Shown: positions 34,852 through 44,436, numbered from the stretch's first letter. The stretch: 64,000 nt of DNA from Gammaproteobacteria bacterium (GCA_021731145.1 JAKFXX010000006.1:62001-126000), one strand, 5' to 3'. A program made the numbers and translations. The notes: a model not told the origin generated them from the letters alone.

Positions 34852-34958
34852 TTAGGGGCCGTTAAGGAATAACCAGTGTTTTTCTGGTTAAGCCTTTACG
34901 GCCCCTTATGCCGCTCCCACCATTCTAAATGTACAGATTACAATGAACGACGGCTTAG
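34852..34958. repeat. 107-bp dispersed repeat, copy 2
   Basis: This is a second copy of 14086-14192, with the same length and orientation and a few substitutions that largely keep the hairpin (for example CCTTTACGGCCCCT). It lies between the two PilZ-like paralogues. Confidence 0.85.
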
Positions 34959-35011
34959 AGTAAGGTGCGGAATTCGGGAAAAATTTCCCGGCGCATGGGG
35001 TTGGCTCTTGG

Positions 35012-36769
35012 TCATATAAAGGCCCAAAGCAGCTCGAAATCCTTGTCGTGTGTCTGAGCGGCGGCAGCCAGGATTTCAGGGCTCATAACCTGAACGGGCA
35101 TGAAAATAAATTGCATGAAGCTGCTGGTGTTCTCCAAGGATTCCGTGAGTAGTGCGTGACGTGTTCCGCTGTTCGTGCTGAGGATGATTTCCTTGCCGGT
35201 CTGGAATGCGTGTGCGGGTGTTATCAAGGTAGCGGATTGATTGGTGGCTTTGAGTTCGGGCAACAGCAGGCCATTAAGCGGAGCATCGCCGGACCGGTCC
35301 GCGTCATGGGTGCGTATCAACACCGCCTCGGCGTTTGGCGCCAGCATCTCAATGCCGAATTCCACTTCCGAGCTGGTCACATCCTTTAACCAGCGAATGA
35401 CGGCGATTCCCCATTCATTGTTACTCATTCCATCGGCGGTTTGAATGCCAATTATTTCTCCGGTTTTGAGCGGGGTTGAATTGCCGTCTCCTTTCCATAG
35501 CAAGCCGGAACCGCCCGCGCTTTCATTGATTATAGTGCATGTGTGTGTGGCGTGGGCGCGAGAGGTGTCCGCGTTTCTATGCGCAGTGTTTTGCAGGCCA
35601 CGGGAGAACAGGGCGATAGGATCGCTGTTTCCTCTAGGCGGATTGGGTGGTGAAGAAGGAGCAGGGTGAATATCTTTTTTTCTGAAAGAAAGCGTTGCAT
35701 CCACCACGGATGTGTTGCTGATGAAATGATGGATGGCGTCGAGTCCGATGGCGATGTTGACCCGCCCGGTTTTTCTCAGGCGTGCAAAGCTGCGCCTGGA
35801 GACGATGCCCCATGCCGAGATCAGCCATCGTGCCAAACCAGAAGGTACTGGCGATGAGGGGCTGTCTTCACGTGTGGTGTTCTGCTCTGGTGATCCGGCC
35901 TCGTTTTCCAGTAGCTGATAGAGGTGATATATCAAATCCGTGGTGTCTAATGCCCGGCATGATTCGGCGCCACAATTGTTGTTCACTGCCAGCGATGTGG
36001 GCGGATCATCTCCCGTTAAATTGATGATGAACGATCCCGCCGCGTCGTCGGGATTCGATACCGTATTCAACAGGCCATAAGGCGCCAATTTGACCAGTGC
36101 CGTATAGACCTCTGTAATCCCATCCTGTGATAGTTGGTAGGGATTCGCCAAAGCCAGTAGCAATGCCTGTTTGTAGAGATCGTTGATGCTGCGCTGCGGG
36201 TTGAGGGTGTTCTGGTTGTCCAGTACGGGGCTTTCATGCAGTTTTTTCTGTTCCGCGTAACGGTACATCTGGTGCATGTCGTGCCATGCCGTGGCTGGAG
36301 AAGGCGCATACATCTGATAAGAGGTAAGCAGCGCTTCGCTCAGGTAGCTCATGGCGCGGTGCATGTGCGTCAGCGTCATGCTCGCGGTGGCTTCATTGGT
36401 CAACAGGTTGTCGATGATGATCTTATAGCCATTCGCCATCTCCAGATAGAGTTCTCGCGTGAGCTGCGCGGTTTTGATGCCGATGCTGGATAGCGGCAAG
36501 GTTGAGCAAAGATAATGTTTTTTTAACGCGTTTGCGACATGCTGGATGGACGGTCTGAAGGATTCGAGAATCTGGAAGCGGTGCTGGGTGGCAATTGATG
36601 TGCGGTTTAGCGCGGTCAATTCCTGGTAGACCAGGCGCGCTGTTTCGCCGGTGTTGTCCAGCGGCAGGTGCTCCAGCCACTCCTTTATTTTCAGGGGGTG
36701 GGGCGGACAGGCCAAATGCTGTGGCTCGTCTTTTTGTGGGAAGTGTAAGATGATGCCGCTATTTTCCAT
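35012..36769 (-). CDS. Large protein with C-terminal PilZ-like domain (paralogue B)
   Basis: This is 585 residues from ATG 36769, which aligns with the start of paralogue A (MENSG against MENTA). The N-terminal half matches A closely (KIKEWLEHLPLDNTGETARL, LLTSYQMYAPSPATAWHDMH). The C-terminal TCTIINESAGGSGLLW keeps NESAGG but again lacks a clear Arg-x3-Arg. The middle is diverged and charged. The pair arose by tandem duplication. The function is unknown. Confidence 0.68.
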   Translation of the reverse strand: MENSGIILHFPQKDEPQHLACPPHPLKIKEWLEHLPLDNTGETARLVYQELTALNRTSIATQHRFQILESFRPSIQHVANALKKHYLCSTLPLSSIGIKTAQLTRELYLEMANGYKIIIDNLLTNEATASMTLTHMHRAMSYLSEALLTSYQMYAPSPATAWHDMHQMYRYAEQKKLHESPVLDNQNTLNPQRSINDLYKQALLLALANPYQLSQDGITEVYTALVKLAPYGLLNTVSNPDDAAGSFIINLTGDDPPTSLAVNNNCGAESCRALDTTDLIYHLYQLLENEAGSPEQNTTREDSPSSPVPSGLARWLISAWGIVSRRSFARLRKTGRVNIAIGLDAIHHFISNTSVVDATLSFRKKDIHPAPSSPPNPPRGNSDPIALFSRGLQNTAHRNADTSRAHATHTCTIINESAGGSGLLWKGDGNSTPLKTGEIIGIQTADGMSNNEWGIAVIRWLKDVTSSEVEFGIEMLAPNAEAVLIRTHDADRSGDAPLNGLLLPELKATNQSATLITPAHAFQTGKEIILSTNSGTRHALLTESLENTSSFMQFIFMPVQVMSPEILAAAAQTHDKDFELLWAFI

Positions 36770-36870
36770 GGGGCGTATTTCCAGCAATCAGTTGGGTTCA
36801 TGCCACTGTATCGGCTTGCCCAGCCGATTTTTGAGAGCTGGAAAATCCAGTGCTAAGCGGTACTTCTGGT

Positions 36871-37878
36871 TTACAGCAGGGGTAGTTTGCTCGGCGCGCC
36901 GGATTGTTCATGCACCAGACGGGGGACGAGATAGCCGGGCAGGCGGTTGCGCAGTTCATTCATGAGTCCACGTGCGTGTGCTTCCTCGGTTTCAAAATGG
37001 GCGGCGCCTTGCACTTTGTCCAGCAGGTGCAGGTAATACGGCGTCACACCGGCTTCGAACAGCGCTACACTAAGATCGGCCAGCACCTTGGCAGAGTCAT
37101 TCACGCCGCGCAGCAGCACGGTCTGATTGAATAATGTCACCCCGGCCTGCGCAAGGCGCGACAGCGCATCGCGTACTGAGCCATCAATCTCATTGGCATG
37201 GTTGGCGTGGATCACCATCACCGGCTTCAGGCGGATTGAGCCCAGCCAGGCAAGCAGTGCGTCATCCACACGCTCCGGCAGCACGATCGGCAGGCGCGTG
37301 TGGATGCGCAGCCGTTTAAGGTGCGGGATGGCGGATAATCGTTGCGCCAGGGGAGCCAGGCGTTGATCGGTAAGTATCAAAGGGTCGCCGCCGCTTAAAA
37401 GAATCTCGCTTACGGTAGGGTCGGCGGCGATATAGTCCAGCGCCGCATCCCAGCCATTGGCGGCGGGATTGGCGTCGCTGTAAGGAAAGTGGCGGCGAAA
37501 ACAATACCGGCAATGGATGGCGCACGCGCCAGTGGTCACCAGCAGCACACGCCCTTCATACTTATGCAGCACGCCGGGGGCGGGCATGGCGGCAAGGTCG
37601 CCTACCGGGTCAGTGCTAAAGCCTGCGGCGAGGGATTCTTCGTCACCGAGGGGGAATACCTGACGCAGCAATGGATCGTCAGGGTCGCCCTTGCGCATCC
37701 GCGCCACATAGCCACGCGGCACGCGCAGGGCGAACTGGCGCCGGGCAGCATGCCCCACAGACAGCGCATCCGGCGCAAGATCGAGCATCGCCAGCAGTTC
37801 AAGCGGATCACTAATGGCCTGGGCAAGTAATTTTTGCCAGGAACTGGTCTGCCAAGATGGTGAAATTCGCGGTAACAT
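36871..37878 (-). CDS. epmB: EF-P lysine 2,3-aminomutase EpmB
   Basis: This radical-SAM enzyme converts alpha-lysine to (R)-beta-lysine for attachment to elongation factor P. It has 335 residues. The CAIHCRYCFRRHF motif (Cx3Cx2C) binds the [4Fe-4S] cluster, and SGGDPLIL and the PLP region are present. It is divergent from efp with about 90 bp between starts, so the whole modification system is local. Confidence 0.95.
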   Translation of the reverse strand: MLPRISPSWQTSSWQKLLAQAISDPLELLAMLDLAPDALSVGHAARRQFALRVPRGYVARMRKGDPDDPLLRQVFPLGDEESLAAGFSTDPVGDLAAMPAPGVLHKYEGRVLLVTTGACAIHCRYCFRRHFPYSDANPAANGWDAALDYIAADPTVSEILLSGGDPLILTDQRLAPLAQRLSAIPHLKRLRIHTRLPIVLPERVDDALLAWLGSIRLKPVMVIHANHANEIDGSVRDALSRLAQAGVTLFNQTVLLRGVNDSAKVLADLSVALFEAGVTPYYLHLLDKVQGAAHFETEEAHARGLMNELRNRLPGYLVPRLVHEQSGAPSKLPLL

Positions 37879-37967
37879 AGGCGTAGTTTACCGGAGTCTA
37901 AAGGCAGGGTGTGGGATTGGTTATCCTGCATTCTCACGCAACCGCTGTATTTTTGAACGAGGATGGC

Positions 37968-38537
37968 ATGGCCACATATAGCACCAACGAATTTAAGTCG
38001 GGCCTCAAAATCATGATGGATAATGACCCCTGCTCGATTTTGGAAAATGAGTTCGTCAAACCCGGTAAAGGGCAGGCGTTTAGCCGTGTTAAATTCCGCA
38101 ATCTCAAGAATGGACGTGTCATCGAGCGTACCTTCAAGTCCGGTGACACTGTGGAAGCCGCCGATGTCGTCGATGTCGAGATGCAGTATCTGTACAGCGA
38201 TGGTCAGCACTGGCATTTCATGGTGCCGGAGACCTTCGAACAGATCGCTGCGGACGCCCCTGCCGTGGAAGATACCATCAAATGGCTCAAGGAGCAGGAT
38301 GTCTGCGTGATTACACTGTGGAATGGCGTGCCGCTCAGCGTGATGCCGCCGAATACGGTTACGCTCAAGGTGGTGGATACCGATCCTGGTCTGCGCGGTG
38401 ACACCTCAGGTGGCGGCACCAAACCGGCTACGCTTGAGACAGGCGCCGTGGTGCGCGTGCCGCTGTTTGTCGAGATCGGTGATTTGCTCAAGGTGAATAC
38501 GCGTACCGGGGAATATTTGTCGCGGGCCAAGGCTTAA
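37968..38537 (+). CDS. efp: Elongation factor P
   Basis: EF-P rescues ribosomes stalled at polyproline stretches. It has 189 residues from ATG 37968 (MATYSTNEF), the conserved start. Lys34 in VKPGKGQAF is the beta-lysylation site. The three beta-barrel domains are complete. epmB lies upstream in the opposite direction and epmA downstream. Confidence 0.97.
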   Translation: MATYSTNEFKSGLKIMMDNDPCSILENEFVKPGKGQAFSRVKFRNLKNGRVIERTFKSGDTVEAADVVDVEMQYLYSDGQHWHFMVPETFEQIAADAPAVEDTIKWLKEQDVCVITLWNGVPLSVMPPNTVTLKVVDTDPGLRGDTSGGGTKPATLETGAVVRVPLFVEIGDLLKVNTRTGEYLSRAKA

Positions 38538-38571
38538 GTTTTGGTGGTAAAAAATTGGATTAAAGTGCAGC

Positions 38572-39558
38572 TTGCAGGATAACCTTCTTGTTGAATGGCG
38601 GCCTACCGCAGCCCTTGAAAACCTGCGGCTGCGCGCCTGCGTGCTCGCCGCCATTCGCAGGTTTTTCGCCGAGCGCGGTGTGCTGGAGGTGGAAACGCCA
38701 ATACTGTCTTCCACGACGGTGACGGATCCCCATCTGCACAGTTTTACCACCTGCTATACCGGCCCTGGCGCCCCGCAAGGGCGCACCTTGTGCCTGCAAA
38801 CCTCCCCGGAATTCGCCATGAAACGTCTGTTGGCCGCCGGGAGCGGGCCGATTTACCAGATGGGCAAGGTGTTCAGGAACGAAGAGGCGGGGCGGCGGCA
38901 TAATCCTGAATTTACCCTCCTGGAGTGGTACCGGCCGGAATTTGATCTTGCGGCGCTGATGAGCGAGGTCGAGGCTTTGATACGTCTCCTGATCGGCGCG
39001 CCGCAGGCGGAGTGTCTCAGTTATGCCGATGCCTTCGTCCGCCATGCCGGTATCAACCCCCACGCCGCAACGGTGGCGGAACTTAAACATTGCGCCTTGA
39101 TCCAAAATATCAGTGAGCCGCCGGGGCTTGATGATAGTGACCGGGATGGTTGGCTGGATCTGCTGTTGACTCATGTCGTCGAGCCTCAGCTTGGCATAGA
39201 GCGACCCACCTTCATCTTTGACTACCCTCCGTCGCAGGCGGCTCTTGCGTGCGTGCGGCCCGGCAACCCGGCGGTGGCGGAACGCTTTGAGTTGTATATC
39301 AACGGCATCGAGCTGGCCAACGGCTATCACGAGCTGGGTGATGCCGCTGAGCAGCGGCGCCGTTTCGATGTGGATCGCGCAAAACGCCGTGCCGCTGGTC
39401 TGCCCGATATTCTCCCGGATGAGCGCCTGCTTGCCGCTCTGCAGCACGGCCTGCCGGATTGTTGCGGCGTCGCGCTGGGGGTGGATCGTCTGCTCATGAT
39501 TGCAGCAAAGGCCCAAGCGATTGACGAGGTGTTGGCGTTCCCTGTTGATCGTGTTTGA
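38572..39558 (+). CDS. epmA: EF-P--(R)-beta-lysine ligase EpmA
   Basis: This is a truncated lysyl-tRNA-synthetase-like enzyme that attaches beta-lysine to Lys34 of EF-P. It has 328 residues with class II motifs VLEVETPILS, QTSPEFAMKRLLAAG, MGKVFRNEEAGRRHNPEF and GVALGVDRLLM. No anticodon-binding domain is present, as expected. The start is TTG 38572; no in-frame ATG lies near. It is 34 bp after efp, in the same operon. Confidence 0.95.
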   Translation: MQDNLLVEWRPTAALENLRLRACVLAAIRRFFAERGVLEVETPILSSTTVTDPHLHSFTTCYTGPGAPQGRTLCLQTSPEFAMKRLLAAGSGPIYQMGKVFRNEEAGRRHNPEFTLLEWYRPEFDLAALMSEVEALIRLLIGAPQAECLSYADAFVRHAGINPHAATVAELKHCALIQNISEPPGLDDSDRDGWLDLLLTHVVEPQLGIERPTFIFDYPPSQAALACVRPGNPAVAERFELYINGIELANGYHELGDAAEQRRRFDVDRAKRRAAGLPDILPDERLLAALQHGLPDCCGVALGVDRLLMIAAKAQAIDEVLAFPVDRV

Positions 39559-39904
39559 TCTTGCAAAAAATGCGGTGCACATTTTTCCAATGGGCCACGT
39601 TACCCGGATGGGTGATATGTCGAAAAAAGTGTAAATTACCAGAGGATATGTGTCGGTAAACTTTACACCCCGCGTCATTTTTTAATTGTGCTATATAAGC
39701 ATATGCTTCTTTTTCTTTTCTATTAGTTTATAAAAAACAATGTATTATTGTGTTTTTTCCGTTGTTCGGCCCGGATTTTGCTGAGATTTAATAACGGCGT
39801 TATTTTGGCGTCAGTGGCGATTGGGTAGGCGAGGTAGAGAGGCCTTTTTGAGGGTTCCTTTGCTTATGCTACTTCCAAATGGGCGGAAATCGGAGAGTAA
39901 TGTT
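39559..39904. other. Intergenic region with repeated TGTCG...TTACA-type motif
   Basis: This is an AT-rich leader before the PilZ gene. Two related motifs stand out: TGTCGAAAAAAGTGTAAA (39618-39635) and TGTCGGTAAACTTTACA (39651-39667). A third relative, TGTCGGTTTTCCTTACA, is at 40579-40595. They may be binding sites of one regulator. No gene was recognised here. Confidence 0.45.
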
Positions 39905-40237
39905 ATGGAACGCCGCTGGACAGATCGGGCGCCCATATATCTTGATGTCGGGCTTTTTTCTCAAGGCAAAGAGATATCGGTGTGCAAGACACGGGATATT
40001 GGTCTGGGAGGAGTGTTTCTTGAGTGCACCCAACCGCTGCTGCCAAAGGAGGCGCTGGTTGAGCTGATTTTCATGCTGGACTCAGGCGCGCAGCGTATCA
40101 AACATAAAATCCGGGCAAAGGTTGCACGTTTAACGGAAGAGGGAATGGGTCTCGTGTTCCGTGATTTCGATGCAACCGCGTTCCGCTCCCTCCAGGAGGT
40201 GCTGCGTCACAAGGAGAGCGCTGAAACGCCGCATTGA
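39905..40237 (+). CDS. PilZ-domain protein
   Basis: This is a 110-residue single-domain c-di-GMP effector candidate. RRWTDR near the N-terminus supplies Arg-x3-Arg, and DIGLGGVFLE is a D-x-G-x-x-G version of the second binding motif (usual Ser replaced by Gly). ATG 39905 fits the domain start; GGAGAG lies about 8 bp before it. Likely partners include motility or surface systems, not visible here. Confidence 0.85.
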   Translation: MERRWTDRAPIYLDVGLFSQGKEISVCKTRDIGLGGVFLECTQPLLPKEALVELIFMLDSGAQRIKHKIRAKVARLTEEGMGLVFRDFDATAFRSLQEVLRHKESAETPH

Positions 40238-40260
40238 GCTGCGTGTCTCGCCGCAAGCCG

Positions 40261-40446
40261 TTAATCCTTCCCGGTTTTTACGGAATTACTCTCTTTTTTC
40301 AGCCATTTATCAAAGCAATCCGCCCCGCAAAAATGGTGGACATAGTCCTCGGCTTCGACGCTCTTGGCGACCGACGCAGGGATTTCTTTCATGCAGACCT
40401 CGCAATTCAACAGGTCTTCCGGGTGATGTGCTGGTTTTTCTATCAT
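40261..40446 (-). CDS. Small zinc-binding protein, DUF3330
   Basis: This is a 61-residue protein with two cysteine pairs, CEVC and CGADC, and the DUF3330 core EIPASVAKSVEAEDYVHHFC. It is probably a single treble-clef-like zinc site. AGGAGG precedes the ATG by 8 bp, and a TATAAA-like box is upstream. The function is unknown. Confidence 0.82.
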   Translation of the reverse strand: MIEKPAHHPEDLLNCEVCMKEIPASVAKSVEAEDYVHHFCGADCFDKWLKKESNSVKTGKD

Positions 40447-40620
40447 GGCGTGTTCCTCCTGTTATCCTTATTGTTTACTTTATATCATAACGGCTGGAAA
40501 AACCGCAGGCGCTCTGGGTGCATTTGTGGCTTGGCGGCGCAATGCCGCCCAAGACCGTTCTGGTGAGGTGGGGGCCGCTGTCGGTTTTCCTTACAGTTCG
40601 ACTAATCCAAAAAACGCTGT

Positions 40621-41157
40621 TTACCGGCGCAATTTATAGACCATTCTCATTATTGATTCATCCACGCTGTAGTCGCCTATTTTTGCAATCGGCACCCAGG
40701 CAAGATCCTTTGATTCAGCGCTGATTACCAGCGGTGCATGACGATCCGCCTCGAACAGAAAACGCACATCATGGTGAAAATGGGCGGGTTCCTTGGGGGT
40801 GGTGGGGATGTTATGCACGTCTGTGTCAAAGATGTTTTCCGATACGGGTTTGATCTCATTAAGGCCAGACTCCTCGCGCGCTTCGCGCCAGGCGACATTC
40901 AGGATGTCGGGGTCGCCGTCGGCATGGCCGCCCAGTTGCAACCACCGGTCCAGCTTGCGGTGATGGGTCAGCAACACATGGGTTCTTTCCAGGTCGACAA
41001 CCCACGCCGAGCCTGTGATGTGGCCGATTTCCAGCGAGCGTTCAAAGCAGCGTGGCTGGGCGTGTATAAATCGCTCAATCATCGTTGCCATGCGTTTTTC
41101 GGCCTGATCGAACGCGGTATAGGCGTCAAGTTTTTCCAGTAATAAATTTCTGTGCAT
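40621..41157 (-). CDS. Nudix hydrolase
   Basis: This is a 178-residue Nudix-fold pyrophosphohydrolase. The Nudix box is GGHADGDPDILNVAWREARE followed by ESGL, with Asp in place of the first Glu, as in a recognised subgroup. LQLGGHADGD confirms the fold. It acts on a nucleoside diphosphate derivative that cannot be named. It lies 15 bp after the DUF938 gene in the same direction. Confidence 0.9.
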   Translation of the reverse strand: MHRNLLLEKLDAYTAFDQAEKRMATMIERFIHAQPRCFERSLEIGHITGSAWVVDLERTHVLLTHHRKLDRWLQLGGHADGDPDILNVAWREAREESGLNEIKPVSENIFDTDVHNIPTTPKEPAHFHHDVRFLFEADRHAPLVISAESKDLAWVPIAKIGDYSVDESIMRMVYKLRR

Positions 41158-41172
41158 GGTCTTTAATCCTTG

Positions 41173-41769
41173 TTACCCTTTGCGCCATACCAACGTGCGA
41201 TTGTTGGCAGGCATGGCATAATCCTGTAGTAGAGACATGCCCGCCGTCTGCGCGACTCCATCCAGCGACTCAAAATCGCGGATGCCGCTCAACGGGTCAC
41301 GCGCTTTCAGCCACATGTCGAAACGGGCGTTGCTGGGGCTGGTATACGTGCCGCCATAATTGAATGGCCCATACAAAAAAAACACCCCGTTGTCCTGTAA
41401 AATGTGCCCGACGCCTGCAAACAGCCGTTCCACCTGCGGCCAGGACATGATGTGTGTGGTATTGGCGCTGAATACCGCGTCCGCCTGTTTTATTCGCCAC
41501 GGATCGTCATCCACGTCGAGCGCCAGCGGTGGCAGCACGTTCGGCAGCATGGCCTCATCCAGCCAGGCGCGTATCCCATCATGATGCATCGCCACATCGC
41601 TGGTTTGCCACGTCAGGTGCGGGAGATGTCGCCCGAAGTAGACTGCATGCTGGCCTGTGCCGCTGCCGATCTCCAGTACCCGATGTGCATGCGCAAACTC
41701 CTTTTGGAGTATGGCGAGAATCGGGTCTTTGTTTTGATCGCAGGATTCTGAGTAGGGTTTGTGTGTCAT
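41173..41769 (-). CDS. DUF938 SAM-dependent methyltransferase-like protein
   Basis: This is 198 residues from ATG 41769 (MTHKPYSESCDQN, the conserved family start). The SAM-binding motif is RVLEIGSGTGQHAVYFG, followed by SANTTHIMSW and FFLYGPFNYGGTYTS, hallmarks of DUF938. The substrate is unknown. It is probably co-transcribed with the Nudix gene. Confidence 0.9.
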   Translation of the reverse strand: MTHKPYSESCDQNKDPILAILQKEFAHAHRVLEIGSGTGQHAVYFGRHLPHLTWQTSDVAMHHDGIRAWLDEAMLPNVLPPLALDVDDDPWRIKQADAVFSANTTHIMSWPQVERLFAGVGHILQDNGVFFLYGPFNYGGTYTSPSNARFDMWLKARDPLSGIRDFESLDGVAQTAGMSLLQDYAMPANNRTLVWRKG

Positions 41770-41933
41770 GATGGGCCGCAGTGCTTTGATGGTGATCATT
41801 ATGAGGCCCGAAACGGCGAAAGGCAAAAAACACGATTGCGAGAAAGTGAATGGCGGTAGACACTGCCAGTGTTGGAACCAAGAGCCGGAAAGGTACTCAA
41901 TATGTGCCTGCACCACATTACAGGATGAATTAA

Positions 41934-43661
41934 GTGCCCCATGAAGTCAGCCTGATAACAACCATTGCCGCTGCGCTGGGATTGGCGATGGTTTTGGGTT
42001 TTGTTGCGTCGCGTTTGAGGATGCCGCCGTTGGTCGGCTATCTCCTGGCGGGGATCGTGATCGGTCCGGCTACGCCAGGCTTTGTCGCGGATGTCGCACT
42101 TACCAGCCAACTCGCCGAAATAGGGGTGATGCTGCTGATGTTCGGCGTCGGGCTGCATTTCTCGCTGGACGACCTGCTTGCCGTGCGGCGCATCGCAGTC
42201 CCGGGAGCATTAGTGCAGATCGCTGTGGCCACCGTTCTGGGGATGGTGGCCGCCACGTTTTGGGGCTGGGATATCGGTGCGGCGCTTGTCTTTGGCCTCG
42301 CCTTGTCGGTTGCCAGCACGGTAGTACTATTGCGTGCCCTGGAGGCCCGGGGCGTGCTGGAGTCGGTCAATGGACGCATTGCCGTTGGCTGGCTGATTGT
42401 CGAAGATCTGGTGATGGTGTTGGTGCTGGTGCTGTTGCCTCCGCTCGCGAGCCTGCTGGGCGGGAAGACAGATGACGTGGCGCATGCCACCGCTGGCAGT
42501 AACCTATGGTTAACCTTGGGGATCACGCTTGCCAAGGTCGCTGCATTTATCGCGCTGATGCTGGTGGTGGGGCGGCGCGTATTCCCTCGCGTGCTCTGGC
42601 TGGTGGCGCGCACCGATTCACGAGAGCTGTTCACGTTGTGCGTGATTGCGGTGGCCGTTGGAGTGGCCTATGGCTCGGCCGTGCTGTTCGACGTGTCGTT
42701 CGCGCTGGGCGCGTTCTTCGCCGGCATGATGATGCGCGAGTCGGAGTTCAGCCACCGTGCCGCCGATGAATCCTTGCCCCTGCGGGATGCCTTCTCGGTG
42801 CTGTTCTTCGTGTCGGTCGGTATGCTGTTTGACCCTCAAGTGCTTGTGCAGCAGCCGCTCAAGGTGCTGGTGGTCGCAGGCATCATCATGGTCGGCAAGA
42901 CGCTTGCCGCCATCGCCCTGGTGCTGGCATTTCGTTACCCGCTCAATACCGCGCTGACGGTTGGCGCGAGTCTGGCGCAGATTGGCGAGTTCTCGTTCAT
43001 CCTGGCCGGATTGGGCGTCGCGCTGGGTCTGCTGCCCATCGAGGGTCAAAGCCTGATTCTCGCCGGAGCACTGATTTCTATCGCGCTCAACTCGCTGGTG
43101 TTCGCCGCCATCGAGCCGGCGCAAGCGTGGATACGGACCCGGTCGGCACTTGCCCGGCGCCTCGAACTGCGGGACGATCCTCTTGCGGAATTGCCGATGT
43201 CGGTCGACCCGTCTTTCCTGGCCGGGCAGGTTGTTCTGGTCGGGTATGGCCGTGTCGGCCGCCGGATTGCCGATGCTTTGACTGAACACAAGATTCCTTA
43301 TGTGGTGGCCGAGCAGAATCGGGAGATCGTGGAAAAGCTGCGCGCGCGCAATATCCCGGCGGTCTCGGGGGATGCATCCGAAGCGGCCGTGCTGATCCAG
43401 GCGCATATCGCGGGGGCCGGCATGCTCGTCATCGCCACACCGGATACCTTCAGTGTCCGCAAGATGGTCAAGATCGCGCGCAAGCTCAACCCGTCCATCG
43501 AAGTTGTCGTACGAACCCACAGCGAGGACGAGGCCGAACTGTTGTCGAAGGAAAAAATCGGCCATGTCTTTATGGGCGAACATGAGCTGGCGCTGGGCAT
43601 GACGCGGCATGTTCTCTCGCGGATGAGCGGCAGCTCGCACGACGCCGGTTCCCGCCGCTGA
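41934..43661 (+). CDS. ybaL: CPA2-family cation:proton antiporter with TrkA-N domain (YbaL/Kef type)
   Basis: This is an inner-membrane antiporter of 575 residues. Residues ~1-390 form about twelve membrane helices with MPPLVGYLLAGIVIGP and the Na/H-exchanger GALISIALNSLVFA. The C-terminal part is a Rossmann RCK domain (VVLVGYGRVGRRIADAL). The GTG start at 41934 fits the YbaL N-terminus. Ion specificity, potassium or sodium, is inferred only from family. Confidence 0.92.
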   Translation: MPHEVSLITTIAAALGLAMVLGFVASRLRMPPLVGYLLAGIVIGPATPGFVADVALTSQLAEIGVMLLMFGVGLHFSLDDLLAVRRIAVPGALVQIAVATVLGMVAATFWGWDIGAALVFGLALSVASTVVLLRALEARGVLESVNGRIAVGWLIVEDLVMVLVLVLLPPLASLLGGKTDDVAHATAGSNLWLTLGITLAKVAAFIALMLVVGRRVFPRVLWLVARTDSRELFTLCVIAVAVGVAYGSAVLFDVSFALGAFFAGMMMRESEFSHRAADESLPLRDAFSVLFFVSVGMLFDPQVLVQQPLKVLVVAGIIMVGKTLAAIALVLAFRYPLNTALTVGASLAQIGEFSFILAGLGVALGLLPIEGQSLILAGALISIALNSLVFAAIEPAQAWIRTRSALARRLELRDDPLAELPMSVDPSFLAGQVVLVGYGRVGRRIADALTEHKIPYVVAEQNREIVEKLRARNIPAVSGDASEAAVLIQAHIAGAGMLVIATPDTFSVRKMVKIARKLNPSIEVVVRTHSEDEAELLSKEKIGHVFMGEHELALGMTRHVLSRMSGSSHDAGSRR

Positions 43662-43776
43662 AGATCCACGGATTAAGTAGCTCTACCCTTTCTGCGCCAA
43701 TGCTACTAATATTGGCATGCAGACCATAGGCAAGGGTCTTTGGTCTCCATCCGTTCGTACAACCAGGAGGTGCGTC

Positions 43777-44157
43777 GTGACCATCAAAAAACTTTTGTTT
43801 TCTCTACCCCTGCTATGTCTCATCTGTGGAGCGCAGCTTGCGCTCGCCGGAACACAGGCGGTTCGTGACATGGCGGGCATTCTAGCCCATCTTGAGCATC
43901 GCCCCAGCGGCGCGGAAAAAGGCACGCTGAAGGCCATCATCGACAACAAAGCCACGACAGCGCAAGAGCGCGTGCTGGCCACAGCAATTACCAATTTTGA
44001 GCACGCAGCGGCGGATGCCGACAAGCCCAAGCTCAAACAGGTGATGAGCGATGCTTCCGCCCCAGCCGAGGTGCGGGAGATGGCGGGCATCATCCTTGAC
44101 ATGAGCCATCACCCGAGCGGGTCTGAAAAAGACAAATTGCAGAAGATGATGAAATGA
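43777..44157 (+). CDS. Small secreted protein with an internal duplication
   Basis: This is about 126 residues with a signal peptide (LLFSLPLLCLICGAQLALA). GTG 43777 is chosen because AGGAGG lies 6 bp upstream; the longer frame has no such site. The mature part carries two similar ~25-residue segments: VRDMAGILAHLEHRPSGAEK and VREMAGIILDMSHHPSGSEK. They are separated by a helical linker. No family was recognised. It is probably a small helical periplasmic protein. Confidence 0.72.
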   Translation: MTIKKLLFSLPLLCLICGAQLALAGTQAVRDMAGILAHLEHRPSGAEKGTLKAIIDNKATTAQERVLATAITNFEHAAADADKPKLKQVMSDASAPAEVREMAGIILDMSHHPSGSEKDKLQKMMK

Positions 44158-44177
44158 GGTGACATGGTTGGAATAGT

Positions 44178-44219
44178 GTTTCGTACACAGGGGGGCTAGC
44201 CGCCCCCTGTGTGCGAAAC
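44178..44219. repeat. 17-bp inverted repeat upstream of hsdM
   Basis: GTTTCGTACACAGGGGG pairs with CCCCCTGTGTGCGAAAC (16 of 17) around 8 bases, 20 bp after the small secreted gene. It could terminate that gene, although no T-run follows. The rest of the 280-bp gap up to hsdM holds nothing recognised. Confidence 0.6.
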
Positions 44220-44436
44220 GAGTGTGCATTGCCATCTCCACGAAGGTCTGTATCCCGCTTTTGCAGCAGATTCGACTCTAAGCCCGGCAGGCTGCCAGGC
44301 CCATTGGACAAATATCAGAAGGATGGAAGTGCTGGTGCTGGGCTATGCCAAGGCACATGGCCTCACGCCTGACGACGAAACAGCCGCCTTGGTCCCGTCC
44401 AGGTTGGCAAGAATAAAAACAGGAATACCCACGCAC

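Noticed and set aside
42618-43640. 340-codon minus-strand frame inside the antiporter gene
   Set aside because: It is an antisense shadow, rich in His/Arg/Gln, with no family motifs.
44209-44436. 76-codon N-terminal extension of hsdM
   Set aside because: It runs from within an inverted repeat, has no ribosome-binding site and lies before the conserved HsdM N-terminus.
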